Counted from the stretch's first letter, positions 36,409 to 44,589 are shown. The stretch is 64,000 bases of DNA from Sediminibacterium sp. Gen4 (GCA_013391385.1 JACBFI010000006.1:62001-126000); one strand, 5' to 3'. Notes: generated by a model not told the origin, from the sequence alone. A program made the numbers and translations.

Positions 36409-37932
36409 TTAATAATCAATTTTTGCAAAACAAGTGTAGCCTCTATACTGACAAGGAACAATAAGCTGTCTAGCCCCTACCTGCTTTGCATGTCTGGGCA
36501 TAAAGTTATAACCTCTATCCAAATTTTTAAAAGTTGGGTTACGGTTGATTTGTCCATTGGGTGCAATACTTTGATCAGACAGTATATTATCTCTTTTCTC
36601 CTGCACATTGAAAAGGAAGTGTAGACGATCTCCCGTATTGAGCATACCGAATCCTATAAAATTATCGGTATTATCATCATATTGAGATTTGCGGATCACA
36701 TTGCTCCATTCCATTTTACCGGTTTTGTCAAAAGATATGACGGTTACATTATCGGCATAATACCTTGTCATATTATTGGTAAATGTATTGATACGCCACC
36801 ATGGATAAAAACCGAGTGGGCTATTCCAGCTATAATAATCGAGCTGCGACCAATAAGGGGATCCATATAAATAATCCCAGCGACTCAATGTATTACCACG
36901 GGTACTGCTGTATGCCGATTCAGATACCACAATGAATCCGCCATCTTTTCGGACAATGATATTACTTAAAAAGAAGTCATTAAAAGCCGTTTTCGTATTA
37001 CCATCATTACGTGCATCCGAGCGAAACTCATCTGTGAAAACGGTGGCCGTATTAAGCATTTCTTTCTGTTGATCTTTATCCCACAAGTAATAGTACAATC
37101 CCTCAATATTACCTCTACGCTGTTTACTGAAATAAGAAGTAACAATATAATGTCTGTTTAGGTTATCCGCTTTGATGCGGATATCATCTAAATAAAAACC
37201 TTTGATGGACAAATCTGCAAACTGTACTACATCCGCATTTGCCTTTTTAGTTATGAGAGTTACTTTATTGATATTATCATTTTGTAATGTTCCAGATGCA
37301 CGAATACAGGCCATATCACCATCATTATCAAGAACGAATTCTGATAAAAAATCATTTCGCTGAGGCTTTTCTATTCCCAACCTGCTTCTTTTCAATAGAT
37401 TCAGGTCTTTATCAAATAAAACTGTTGTCAACACATGCATTCTATCGTTTCGGCTGCTGATTTTAAAAATCATAATCTTCTGCTTGTCCTCACTAAACAT
37501 TACCGTATAGACATTACGATTACTGACATAAGCCATGTTACTGGTAGTATCTAACAGAATTGGATCTCCTATTCTTTTACCTTTCGAGTCGAATTTTACT
37601 GCCATGCAATAAAATACATTCCTGCGCTGGTACTGATAAAACATATATGCAAAACCGGGATAAATCTGGAAATCGGTACTGATGGTACGTTCAGTTAGAA
37701 AATCGAGTTTATTCTTTTCGATCATTTTCATACCATTATCAAATACACACATAAAACCCACATCCCGATAACTCTTATACACCAAAATATTGCCATCTAC
37801 TTTACCCAATACCTCAAAATTCATAACACGGGCATCTTCCCTGTCTGGCTCAGAGTAAGTAATTTGTTGAGCAACAAGAGAGGTACCTGTCAGAAAAAGA
37901 AGACATGTCAGGAAGAAGAGAAATTTTTTCAT
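36409..37932 (-). CDS. Secreted protein of unknown function
   Basis: A 507-residue protein with a signal peptide (MKKFLFFLTCLLFLTGTSLV then AQQ). The rest is beta-rich, with repeated patterns such as FDKDLNLLKRSRLGI and ISFDKTGKMEWSNVIRKSQYDD that suggest a beta-propeller-like fold. There are no transmembrane segments, no catalytic motif and no T9SS C-terminal signal. It is therefore likely to be periplasmic or outer-membrane associated. A TACATTTG -7 element lies 23 bases upstream (37956-37963, minus strand). I do not recognise the family. Confidence 0.75.
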   Translation of the reverse strand: MKKFLFFLTCLLFLTGTSLVAQQITYSEPDREDARVMNFEVLGKVDGNILVYKSYRDVGFMCVFDNGMKMIEKNKLDFLTERTISTDFQIYPGFAYMFYQYQRRNVFYCMAVKFDSKGKRIGDPILLDTTSNMAYVSNRNVYTVMFSEDKQKIMIFKISSRNDRMHVLTTVLFDKDLNLLKRSRLGIEKPQRNDFLSEFVLDNDGDMACIRASGTLQNDNINKVTLITKKANADVVQFADLSIKGFYLDDIRIKADNLNRHYIVTSYFSKQRRGNIEGLYYYLWDKDQQKEMLNTATVFTDEFRSDARNDGNTKTAFNDFFLSNIIVRKDGGFIVVSESAYSSTRGNTLSRWDYLYGSPYWSQLDYYSWNSPLGFYPWWRINTFTNNMTRYYADNVTVISFDKTGKMEWSNVIRKSQYDDNTDNFIGFGMLNTGDRLHFLFNVQEKRDNILSDQSIAPNGQINRNPTFKNLDRGYNFMPRHAKQVGARQLIVPCQYRGYTCFAKIDY

Positions 37933-37955
37933 TTCTGAACCCGTTTTAAGTATTT

Positions 37956-37963
37956 CAAATGTA
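37956..37963 (-). promoter_or_regulatory. Bacteroidota -7 element (TACATTTG)
   Basis: TACATTTG on the minus strand matches TAnnTTTG, 23 bases upstream of the ATG at 37932. No -33 TTG was found. The remaining part of the 236-base gap to kup contains no recognisable structure. Confidence 0.4.
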
Positions 37964-38168
37964 AGATATATGGCTAATACATGGTAAGTATCGTCTGAAT
38001 CTATTCAATGTATCCCTTTTTTACATGGAAACAGCCGACTAGTTCAATAGTTGCCTGATAGGAGGTGAAATAAATCTTAATTTCTTCTAAAGAATACTCT
38101 TTATCGTTACTTGAAATTTCCTATACATTTGTTAAAGATTCAGGCACAAATGCCGGACTCTACTTGGA

Positions 38169-40157
38169 GTGAGTAAGAATTTAAACAAGGTTACCTCTGC
38201 AGGACTCATCATTGCACTAGGTATCATCTACGGCGACATCGGTACTTCCCCCCTTTATGTACTGAATGAAATTGTTCATGGACGTGTTATTAGTGAACAT
38301 TTAATATTAGGTTCTTTATCCTGTATTATTTGGACACTCACACTGCAAACCACTATCAAGTATGTGATTCTAACCCTAAAGGCAGATAATAAGGGTGAGG
38401 GTGGTATTTTTGGATTATATGCACTCGTCAGACGAAGACGCAAATGGTTAGTAGTACCAGCCATGATTGGCGGTGCAGCTATTCTTTCTGAGGGAATCAT
38501 TACACCACCCATATCCATTACTTCAGCTATTGAAGGATTGAGACAGCTTCCCGCATTTAGTCATATACAGACTACTACCATAATGGGTATTGTTATAGGA
38601 ATCATTACCCTGCTATTTGTAATGCAGCAATTTGGGACGGCTTCTATTGGTAAACTATTTGGCCCGATCATGCTGGTATGGTTCAGTATGCTTGCCATAT
38701 TGGGTGGACTACACCTCTTTGATGATATTTCCATTTTCAAGGCATTCAATCCCTATTATGCGTATGACCTATTAACGCGCTATCCAAAAGGCTTCTGGCT
38801 ACTGGGTGCTGTATTTCTTTGTACTACCGGTGCGGAAGCTTTGTACAGCGACCTTGGACATTGCGGAAAAGGGAATATTCGTATATCATGGATTTTTGTA
38901 AAAACCTGTCTTATTATCAATTATCTAGGTCAGGGTGCTTGGCTATTGGCGAATTATGAGGGTGGCCCTATTCCTGCAGAGTTGATCACATCTGGTTTTA
39001 ACCCTTTTATTGGCATTATGCCCCAGTGGTTTAAACTCGGAGGAATTACTATTGCTACAATTGCAGCCATCATTGCAAGTCAGGCCTTGATTTCCGGATC
39101 TTTTACACTAATCAGTGAAGCATTGCGATTGAATTTATGGCCAAAGATGAAGATCAATTATCCTACTGAAGAAAAAGGACAATTGTATATCCCAGGCATT
39201 AGCTTGTTACTATACATTGGTTGTATAGGTATTGTCCTTTACTTTCAGAAATCAGCAAATATGGTGGCAGCATACGGACTCGCTATCACGATTTGCATGA
39301 TGAGTACATCCATGCTTTTTGCGAACTTCCTAGTAAGCAGAAGAGTAAAACCTATTTGGATCTATTTATACCTATTAGTCTACCTAACTATTGAAATTTC
39401 TTTTTTGGTAGCCAATCTGGAAAAATTCATGCATGGAGGTTATGTCACACTCGTATTAGGGGGTGGATTATTTTCTGTAATGTATGTGTGGTTCCGAAGT
39501 AGAAAAATCAAAAATAGATATGTTGAATTTGTGCGGATGGAGCATTATATTCCTATGATTCAGGAACTAAGTAATGATAAGACCATCCCGAAATACGCTA
39601 CCCACTTGGTGTACATGACAAGTGCGAATAACCCCAAAGAGATTGAGCACAAGATCATGTATTCTATTCTGAATAAGAAACCTAAAAGGGCAGATATCTA
39701 CTGGTTTGTTCACGTTGATGTACTTGATGATCCATACACTTGTGAATTTTCAGTGGAACATATCATCCCTAATGACATTATTCGTGTAGAATTTCGACTC
39801 GGATTTAGAGTTGAACAACGTATTAATCTTATGTTCAGAAAAGTGGTAGAGGAATTGGTAAACAATAAGGAAGTAAATATCACTAGTAGATATGAAAGTC
39901 TTGAGAAAAATAATGTAGTAGGCGATTTTCAATTCATCGTATTGGAAAAATATTTAAGCCAAGACAATGAATTGCCATTCTTTGAGCGTGTCGTTATGAA
40001 ATTGTATTTCTGGCTGAAAGAGATTAGTTTGGGTGAAGAACGTGGTTTTGGACTTGACCCGAGTAATGTTACCATAGAAAAATTCCCACTCATTGTAGCG
40101 CCGGTTTCTAAACTGAACCTGAAGCGAGTATATTATGAAGGAAGCGATTTCGAATGA
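38169..40157 (+). CDS. kup: KUP-family potassium transporter
   Basis: A 662-residue K+ uptake permease (proton-coupled) of the inner membrane. It begins at GTG, giving MSKNLNKVTSAGLIIALGIIYGDIGTSPLYVLNE with the family GDIGTSPLY motif. About twelve transmembrane segments occupy residues 10-450 (GAVFLCTTGAEALYSDLGHCG is conserved), and the C-terminal cytoplasmic domain fills the rest. No upstream in-frame ATG exists in a suitable place. The stop overlaps the rhodanese start by four bases (ATGA), so the two are translationally coupled. Confidence 0.95.
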   Translation: MSKNLNKVTSAGLIIALGIIYGDIGTSPLYVLNEIVHGRVISEHLILGSLSCIIWTLTLQTTIKYVILTLKADNKGEGGIFGLYALVRRRRKWLVVPAMIGGAAILSEGIITPPISITSAIEGLRQLPAFSHIQTTTIMGIVIGIITLLFVMQQFGTASIGKLFGPIMLVWFSMLAILGGLHLFDDISIFKAFNPYYAYDLLTRYPKGFWLLGAVFLCTTGAEALYSDLGHCGKGNIRISWIFVKTCLIINYLGQGAWLLANYEGGPIPAELITSGFNPFIGIMPQWFKLGGITIATIAAIIASQALISGSFTLISEALRLNLWPKMKINYPTEEKGQLYIPGISLLLYIGCIGIVLYFQKSANMVAAYGLAITICMMSTSMLFANFLVSRRVKPIWIYLYLLVYLTIEISFLVANLEKFMHGGYVTLVLGGGLFSVMYVWFRSRKIKNRYVEFVRMEHYIPMIQELSNDKTIPKYATHLVYMTSANNPKEIEHKIMYSILNKKPKRADIYWFVHVDVLDDPYTCEFSVEHIIPNDIIRVEFRLGFRVEQRINLMFRKVVEELVNNKEVNITSRYESLEKNNVVGDFQFIVLEKYLSQDNELPFFERVVMKLYFWLKEISLGEERGFGLDPSNVTIEKFPLIVAPVSKLNLKRVYYEGSDFE

Positions 40158-40453
40158 AACATATTTCTCCAGAAGAACTCAAACAAAGAATTGTAGATGG
40201 TCAGTTATTTCTTTTGGATGTAAGAGAACCAACTGAACATCAGGAATTCAATATTGGCGGTACTTTGATACCACTTGGGGAGTTGATGCTCCATGCTAAC
40301 GAAATACCCTCAGACCAACCCGTAGTTGTGTATTGTAAAAAAGGAATCAGAAGTCAAATTGCTATTCAGAAGCTTGAAGAAAAACTAGGATTCACCAATC
40401 TAATAAATCTAAAAGGCGGTATAGACGCCTGGAGGAGAATCTTTGATCTATGA
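40154..40453 (+). CDS. Single-domain rhodanese-like protein
   Basis: A 99-residue cytoplasmic sulfurtransferase-type domain with the active cysteine at residue 61 (VVVYCKKGIRSQIAIQKL), the LLDVREPTEHQEFNIGG start block and LINLKGGIDAW at the end. It resembles GlpE/PspE-like enzymes. Its ATG overlaps the kup stop, and the reason for this pairing is not evident. Confidence 0.9.
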   Translation: MKHISPEELKQRIVDGQLFLLDVREPTEHQEFNIGGTLIPLGELMLHANEIPSDQPVVVYCKKGIRSQIAIQKLEEKLGFTNLINLKGGIDAWRRIFDL

Positions 40454-40545
40454 TTTTTGATTTTTTGATTTTTTGTCCGAAGGACCCCTTCGAGGATTTT
40501 TTACTTTATATTACTTGTTTCTTGTCTCTTAATTCTTGTTTCTTT
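40454..40545. repeat. Composite repeat: GATTTTTTGA words, 21-base TCCG palindrome, CAAGAAACAAGA copy 2
   Basis: Following the rhodanese stop there are GATTTTTGATTTTTTGAT words (40452-40475), then a 21-base GC-rich palindrome (40476-40496, beginning TCCGAAGGACCCCTTCG), then T-rich sequence. The inverse of the 27876-27908 repeat follows (40513-40545, ACTTGTTTCTTGTCTCTTAA and on), ending 3 bases before the stop of the convergent hydrolase. The palindrome reappears inverted at 41472-41492. Confidence 0.8.
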
Positions 40546-40547
40546 TA

Positions 40548-41435
40548 CTAGTACTTGAGTATATCTCTAATAAAATTATGATACTCATGGAAAGAGGGTA
40601 GATTATTGTGTCCGCCTCCTTCAATTCTGATAAGGGTAATCTTATGCGGATTAAAGCGTTGTAGTTTTTCGCTATGACTAATAGGAATCAGCCAATCTTT
40701 GGTACCATGTATGATATAAGTATGGCAATTCACTTTTTGTATCCATTTATCTGTCCGCAAATGAAAGCGAAGTACATACTTGATGGGTAGTATGGGCATA
40801 AAACGCTCGGCTACTTTTTTAAAACTGTAATAAGGTGCATCCAATATCAAATAACGAGGTGTATTGTCTGAGGCAATCTTGGTGGCAAAGCCACTTCCCA
40901 TGCTTCTACCATATACAAGGATATGATGTTGCTGATATTTTTGAGCCAGTTGCTCATATACAAACTGCATGTCTTTCAACATGTCTTTTTCCGTTCTTTT
41001 ACCCGTACTTTTTCCAAAGCCACGATAATCTACCAGTACCACATCATAATCATATCGATAAAAATCTTTAGCATATTTAGCCCAGCCTTTGATACTGCGT
41101 GTATTGCCATGTAGATAAAGAATCAATCCTTTGGGCTCAGGTCTGTAGAAGTGTAACCCATTGATACGAACGCCTGGTGCAGGATCAAAAAAGAGCTCTT
41201 CAAAAGGAATATCATATTCAAACCTGAAATCATGTTTCAATTTCTCAGGCTTGAATATTAGTCTTTCCTGTACCAAATAAGTGAGTACAGAAAGTAGTAC
41301 AACAGCCAGTGCAATATATAACAGCAGTTGACCCAAAGCAGTGTTTTGCTGTAAGTTCCGAAAAAAGAAGGATTTGATCTGTGATTTTTTGATCTTTGAT
41401 TTCTTGATTTGTTTTTTGAAGAGACCAGATAGCAT
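40548..41435 (-). CDS. Membrane-anchored alpha/beta hydrolase (paralogue A)
   Basis: A 295-residue hydrolase of the BEM46/ABHD-like type. A lysine-rich N-terminus (KKQIKKSKIKKSQIKS) is encoded by the GATTTTTTGATC-type word repeat. It precedes one membrane segment (LLLYIALAVVLLSVLTYLV) and the hydrolase domain, with GLILYLHGNTRSIKGWAKYA, VDYRGFGKSTGKRTEKDM, the nucleophile in HILVYGRSMGSGFATK, the acid in YIIHGTKDWLIPISHSE and the histidine in GGGHNNLPSFHEY. There is no later in-frame Met before the membrane segment, so the repeat-derived tail is probably translated. The substrate is unknown. It is divergent from its paralogue B. Confidence 0.9.
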   Translation of the reverse strand: MLSGLFKKQIKKSKIKKSQIKSFFFRNLQQNTALGQLLLYIALAVVLLSVLTYLVQERLIFKPEKLKHDFRFEYDIPFEELFFDPAPGVRINGLHFYRPEPKGLILYLHGNTRSIKGWAKYAKDFYRYDYDVVLVDYRGFGKSTGKRTEKDMLKDMQFVYEQLAQKYQQHHILVYGRSMGSGFATKIASDNTPRYLILDAPYYSFKKVAERFMPILPIKYVLRFHLRTDKWIQKVNCHTYIIHGTKDWLIPISHSEKLQRFNPHKITLIRIEGGGHNNLPSFHEYHNFIRDILKY

Positions 41436-41505
41436 TTATTATTGACCTTTATCAAATCGCAGATCAAAGAATCCCCGAAGGGGTCCTTCGGACAAAAAAT
41501 CAAAG
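41355..41505. repeat. GATTTTTTGATC word repeat with 21-base TCCG palindrome, between paralogous hydrolases
   Basis: The words GATCTGTGATTTTTTGATCT and TTTGATTTCTTGATTTG (41378-41412) lie within the first codons of paralogue A. Beyond its ATG, ATCAAATCGCAGATCAAAGA is followed by the 21-base palindrome at 41472-41492, which is the inverse of the one at 40476-40496. ACAAAAAATCAAAG then leads to the ATG of paralogue B at 41506. The two halves are roughly inverted around the divergent start region. Confidence 0.75.
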
Positions 41506-42315
41506 ATGAAAAAGAAAATCCCTCGTTGGCTTAAGATCGTACTCATCGTATATGCCCTGATCGGGATCGCTTTTTATTCTTTTCAAAAGAAAATATTGTT
41601 CCAACCAGTAGTGGTGGCGAGAGATAGTGTGTATCAATTCGAGCAACCCTATGAAGACATTTGGATACCCGTAGATAAGCATAGTGAAACGCATATGGTT
41701 CATTTCACTGTTCCGGATAGTTTACGGAAAGGAGTAGTACTCTATTTCCATGGAAACCGTGGCAATATCAGAAGGTATCGACGTTTTGTAGAAAAGTTCA
41801 CTTCATATGGCTATGCGGTTTGGATGCCCGATTATCCGGGTTTCGGTAAATCAACGGGTAAACTCACAGAACAAGCTATTTATGACCAAGCTTTACAGGT
41901 GTACAAAAGAGCCCGACAATTTTATCAGCCCAATCAAATTATCATCTATGGAAAATCTATGGGTACAGGGGCTGCTACTCAATTGGCTTCCGTAAGGGAT
42001 TGTAAAAGATTGATACTGGAAACACCTTATAACAGTATGCGTTCATTGGTGGGGATGTATTTATGGATGTACCCATTAAAAGCAATTTTAAAATACCAGT
42101 TCCCATCGAATGAATTCATGAAAAAAGTAACAGCACCCATTACCATTTTCCATGGAACTGAAGATGGCGTCATTCCCTACCGCAATGCCGTAAAACTCAA
42201 ATCAGTCCTCAAACCCGGCGATGAATTCGTCACCATCGAAAACGGCGCTCACAGAGATTTGAATACGTTTATTGAGATGAAGAGTAAAATGGATAGTTTG
42301 CTGCGAAGCAGATAG
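41506..42315 (+). CDS. Membrane-anchored alpha/beta hydrolase (paralogue B)
   Basis: A 269-residue paralogue of the preceding gene. It has one N-terminal membrane segment (WLKIVLIVYALIGIAFYSF), then VVLYFHGNRGNIRRYRRF, PDYPGFGKSTGKLTEQA, the nucleophile motif QIIIYGKSMGTGAATQ, the acid in IFHGTEDGVIPYRN and the histidine in ENGAHRDLNTF. It lacks the repeat-derived lysine tail. Its stop codon (TAG) is inside the word repeat GCAGATAGCGGATGGGTTAT. Active site on the periplasmic side is inference. Confidence 0.9.
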   Translation: MKKKIPRWLKIVLIVYALIGIAFYSFQKKILFQPVVVARDSVYQFEQPYEDIWIPVDKHSETHMVHFTVPDSLRKGVVLYFHGNRGNIRRYRRFVEKFTSYGYAVWMPDYPGFGKSTGKLTEQAIYDQALQVYKRARQFYQPNQIIIYGKSMGTGAATQLASVRDCKRLILETPYNSMRSLVGMYLWMYPLKAILKYQFPSNEFMKKVTAPITIFHGTEDGVIPYRNAVKLKSVLKPGDEFVTIENGAHRDLNTFIEMKSKMDSLLRSR

Positions 42316-42436
42316 CGGATGGGTTATGGCTTATAGTTCATGGGAAATAGTAAATAGAAAGAAGCAAATCCTATACTTCTTTCTTAGTTATAAATTAAAT
42401 CAACGACTATAAGCCATGACCTATAAGCTATCAGCC
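42311..42436. repeat. Inverted repeat, CTATAAGCCATGA word family, copy 4
   Basis: The left arm (42311-42358) contains the stop codon of paralogue B. The right arm (42406-42436) contains the stop and last codons of the convergent LD-carboxypeptidase. ATGGCTTATAGT (42326-42337) pairs perfectly with ACTATAAGCCAT (42406-42417). GATAGC words stand at both outer ends in inverted orientation. It may terminate both genes. Confidence 0.8.
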
Positions 42437-43332
42437 AAAACCGCTCCCCCCTTCCCCACTTTCAGCTTATGCATCACCCCTACTTTTAACGGATAATTTT
42501 CTCGGGTATGGCTAACGGGGAAATCGAAGCAGATGGGATATGGGTATTTTTTGACGCGTTCATGAATCACTTCTGCAATGGTGGTGCCGAACGGGATCAC
42601 TGTGTCTTTCATATCTGTAAATCCGCCAATGATCAATCCAGATAAGTTATTGAAGACCCCATTTCTTTCCAGCTGTATCATCATGCGATCAACATTGTAG
42701 ATGTATTCACCAATATCTTCTATAAACAATATTTTCTTTTTGAAATCAAAAGCAGAACGGCTCCCTGTCATATGTGCCAATAAAGAGAGGTTACCGCCTA
42801 CCAACGCTCCGGTTGCAGTACCGAATTGATTCAGAGGATGTGCAGCAGAGCGATATTTATAAGAACCTCCCCTGAGTATTTTCTTTAATGATTGAATGTA
42901 TTCATTCGCATGTTCACCATCATTGAAAGCAGCTGCCATCGGCGAATGAAGCGATGCCGTTTTTAGTTGTGTGTACAAATGACCATGCAGCAAAGTGATA
43001 TCACTATAACCAATGATCCATTTGGGATTTTTTTTGAACGCTTTAAAATCCAGCTGATCAATGATCCGGCTCATCCCATAACCACCTCTGCCACATAAAA
43101 TCGCTTTGACTGTGGGATCATCAAGCATTAATTGTAAATCGTTTCTCCTTTCGTCATCAGTACCGGAAAAATAGTGGAATTGGTTGCCCAATGTTTTGCC
43201 TACCCGCACTTTATAACCCCATTCCTTTAATACCTTGATACAGGTTGCTGCTTTTTCAGCAGGCATATAACCCGAAGGACAAACAATTGCAATAGTATCG
43301 CCTTTACTGAGATTGGGTGGCACTTTGGTCAT
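42421..43332 (-). CDS. LD-carboxypeptidase (peptidase S66 family)
   Basis: A 303-residue enzyme of the LdcA/S66 family, which trims the terminal D-Ala from murein tetrapeptides during recycling; some relatives are microcin-resistance proteins. It has GDTIAIVCPSGYMPAEK, ILCGRGGYGMSRIIDQLDF, the nucleophile serine in WIIGYSDITLLHGHL, LLFIEDIGEYIYNVDRM-like text with the catalytic glutamate, and the catalytic histidine near VSHTRENYPLKVG. There is no signal peptide, which is consistent with the cytoplasm. The last residues (ADSL) are encoded by the word repeat GCTGATAGCTTATAG, almost the same end as FolD. Confidence 0.92.
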   Translation of the reverse strand: MTKVPPNLSKGDTIAIVCPSGYMPAEKAATCIKVLKEWGYKVRVGKTLGNQFHYFSGTDDERRNDLQLMLDDPTVKAILCGRGGYGMSRIIDQLDFKAFKKNPKWIIGYSDITLLHGHLYTQLKTASLHSPMAAAFNDGEHANEYIQSLKKILRGGSYKYRSAAHPLNQFGTATGALVGGNLSLLAHMTGSRSAFDFKKKILFIEDIGEYIYNVDRMMIQLERNGVFNNLSGLIIGGFTDMKDTVIPFGTTIAEVIHERVKKYPYPICFDFPVSHTRENYPLKVGVMHKLKVGKGGAVLADSL

Positions 43333-43351
43333 GGGTTTATTAAACTTGCTG

Positions 43352-43537
43352 TTATTTTTTTGGTTTTTGCTTATTACTTAATGCTATGGGTTCTTTCTTT
43401 CTTCCTGCATCTTTCAGCGCCTTATCAATCAGCATTTCAATTTGTCCATTCACACTACGAAACTCATCAGCCGCCCATCTTTCCAATGCAGCATATGCCT
43501 GTTCATCTAATCTTAATACAAATGATTTTTTACTCAC
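43352..43537 (-). CDS. Small ribbon-helix-helix (Arc-like) protein
   Basis: A 61-residue protein starting at GTG. A short strand (SFVLRLDEQ) is followed by two helices (AYAALERWAADEF, NGQIEMLIDKALKDA) and a lysine-rich tail, a typical ribbon-helix-helix DNA-binding fold. It follows the SPFH gene by 26 bases on the same strand, a pairing that I recall as common in Bacteroidota. It may regulate its own operon (see the inverted repeat at 44451-44473), which is inference. Confidence 0.82.
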   Translation of the reverse strand: MSKKSFVLRLDEQAYAALERWAADEFRSVNGQIEMLIDKALKDAGRKKEPIALSNKQKPKK

Positions 43538-43563
43538 AACTACCGAATTGATCTGTAAAGATA

Positions 43564-44442
43564 CTAGTGATATAAACTACCTGTATTTAATACTGGCGAA
43601 GCCGCTTTATCACCACACAACACCACCATCAAGTTGCTTACCATGGCTGCTTTCTTTTCATCATCCAACTGAACAATTTCTTTTTCAGAAAGCATATCCA
43701 AAGCCATTTCCACCATTCCTACAGCTCCTTCTACGATTTTACTTCTGGCAGCTACAATGGCAGTGGCCTGTTGTCTTTGCAACATGGCGCCAGCTATTTC
43801 AGGTGCATAGGCCAAGTGACTAATCCTTGCTTCTGTAATAACAATACCTGCTTTGTCCAATCGCTCGTTGAGTTCTGCTTCCAATAATTCAAACACTTTT
43901 TCTCCGCCGTCCCTTAAAGTAATATTGGCAAACTCATCCTCAATACTATCATATGGGTAACTAGATGCTAAATGACGAATGGCCGCTTCGCTCTGATTGG
44001 TCATATACTCATTAAAATTCACCACTTCAAAAACTGCTTTATAGGTATCTTGCACCTGCCATAAAATAACAGCAGCTATCTCTATCGGGTTACCCATTTT
44101 GTCGTTTACTTTCAGTTTTGCACTCTCCAGACTTTTTGACCGCAACGATACTTTCATTTTTACAAAAAGCGGATTTACAAATGAAAGCCCATTTTCTTTT
44201 AAGGTACCAACATACTTACCAAAGAAAGTAAGTGTAATACCATAATTAGGCTGAACAATGACCAGTCCTTTAAGAATAAAGGCAGCAGCCAGAAAACAGA
44301 TAATCATTGCCACAATTAAACTTCCGTCCGGGGAATTATCGTTTGCCACATGTTTGATCAGTATATACAATCCAGCTACAAATAAAACAATTGATACAAC
44401 AAGGGCGGTAAATCCGGGAACTCCTTTGTATATTTTTTCCAT
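43564..44442 (-). CDS. SPFH/band 7 domain membrane protein
   Basis: A 292-residue protein with two N-terminal hydrophobic segments ([38 protein letters not shown]) followed by the SPFH domain ([38 protein letters not shown]). A long helical region contains [36 protein letters not shown], as in prohibitin/flotillin-like proteins. It probably forms membrane scaffolds. It is the first gene of a two-gene unit with the Arc-like protein. Confidence 0.92.
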   Translation of the reverse strand: MEKIYKGVPGFTALVVSIVLFVAGLYILIKHVANDNSPDGSLIVAMIICFLAAAFILKGLVIVQPNYGITLTFFGKYVGTLKENGLSFVNPLFVKMKVSLRSKSLESAKLKVNDKMGNPIEIAAVILWQVQDTYKAVFEVVNFNEYMTNQSEAAIRHLASSYPYDSIEDEFANITLRDGGEKVFELLEAELNERLDKAGIVITEARISHLAYAPEIAGAMLQRQQATAIVAARSKIVEGAVGMVEMALDMLSEKEIVQLDDEKKAAMVSNLMVVLCGDKAASPVLNTGSLYH

Positions 44443-44450
44443 ATTTTCAA

Positions 44451-44473
44451 TTTGATATTAAAATGATATCAAA
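44451..44473. promoter_or_regulatory. Inverted repeat TTTGATAT-N7-ATATCAAA upstream of the SPFH gene
   Basis: Perfect 8-base arms (44451-44458, 44466-44473) lie 9-31 bases upstream of the SPFH start codon. The position and symmetry suit an operator, possibly for the ribbon-helix-helix protein encoded in the same unit. Confidence 0.45.
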
Positions 44474-44544
44474 AATATATCTTTTTCTGAAATCACCAAA
44501 TATTCGCCTAAAAATCCGGTACAGGGGCTTTAACAGTCATTCTG

Positions 44545-44552
44545 TATTTTTG
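44545..44552 (+). promoter_or_regulatory. Bacteroidota -7 element of metG (TATTTTTG)
   Basis: TATTTTTG matches TAnnTTTG, 37 bases before the metG ATG. A clear -33 TTG was not found. Confidence 0.45.
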
Positions 44553-44589
44553 CAGCCCGGATTGCCTATTTAGACCGGTTATAGAAGAT

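Noticed and set aside
37933-38168. Riboswitch (such as a c-di-AMP type) in front of kup
   Set aside because: No conserved core or strong pairing pattern was recognised.
8024-42436. Word repeats as a CRISPR array
   Set aside because: There are no regular direct repeats with unique spacers and no cas genes. The symmetry is inverted and the spacing irregular.
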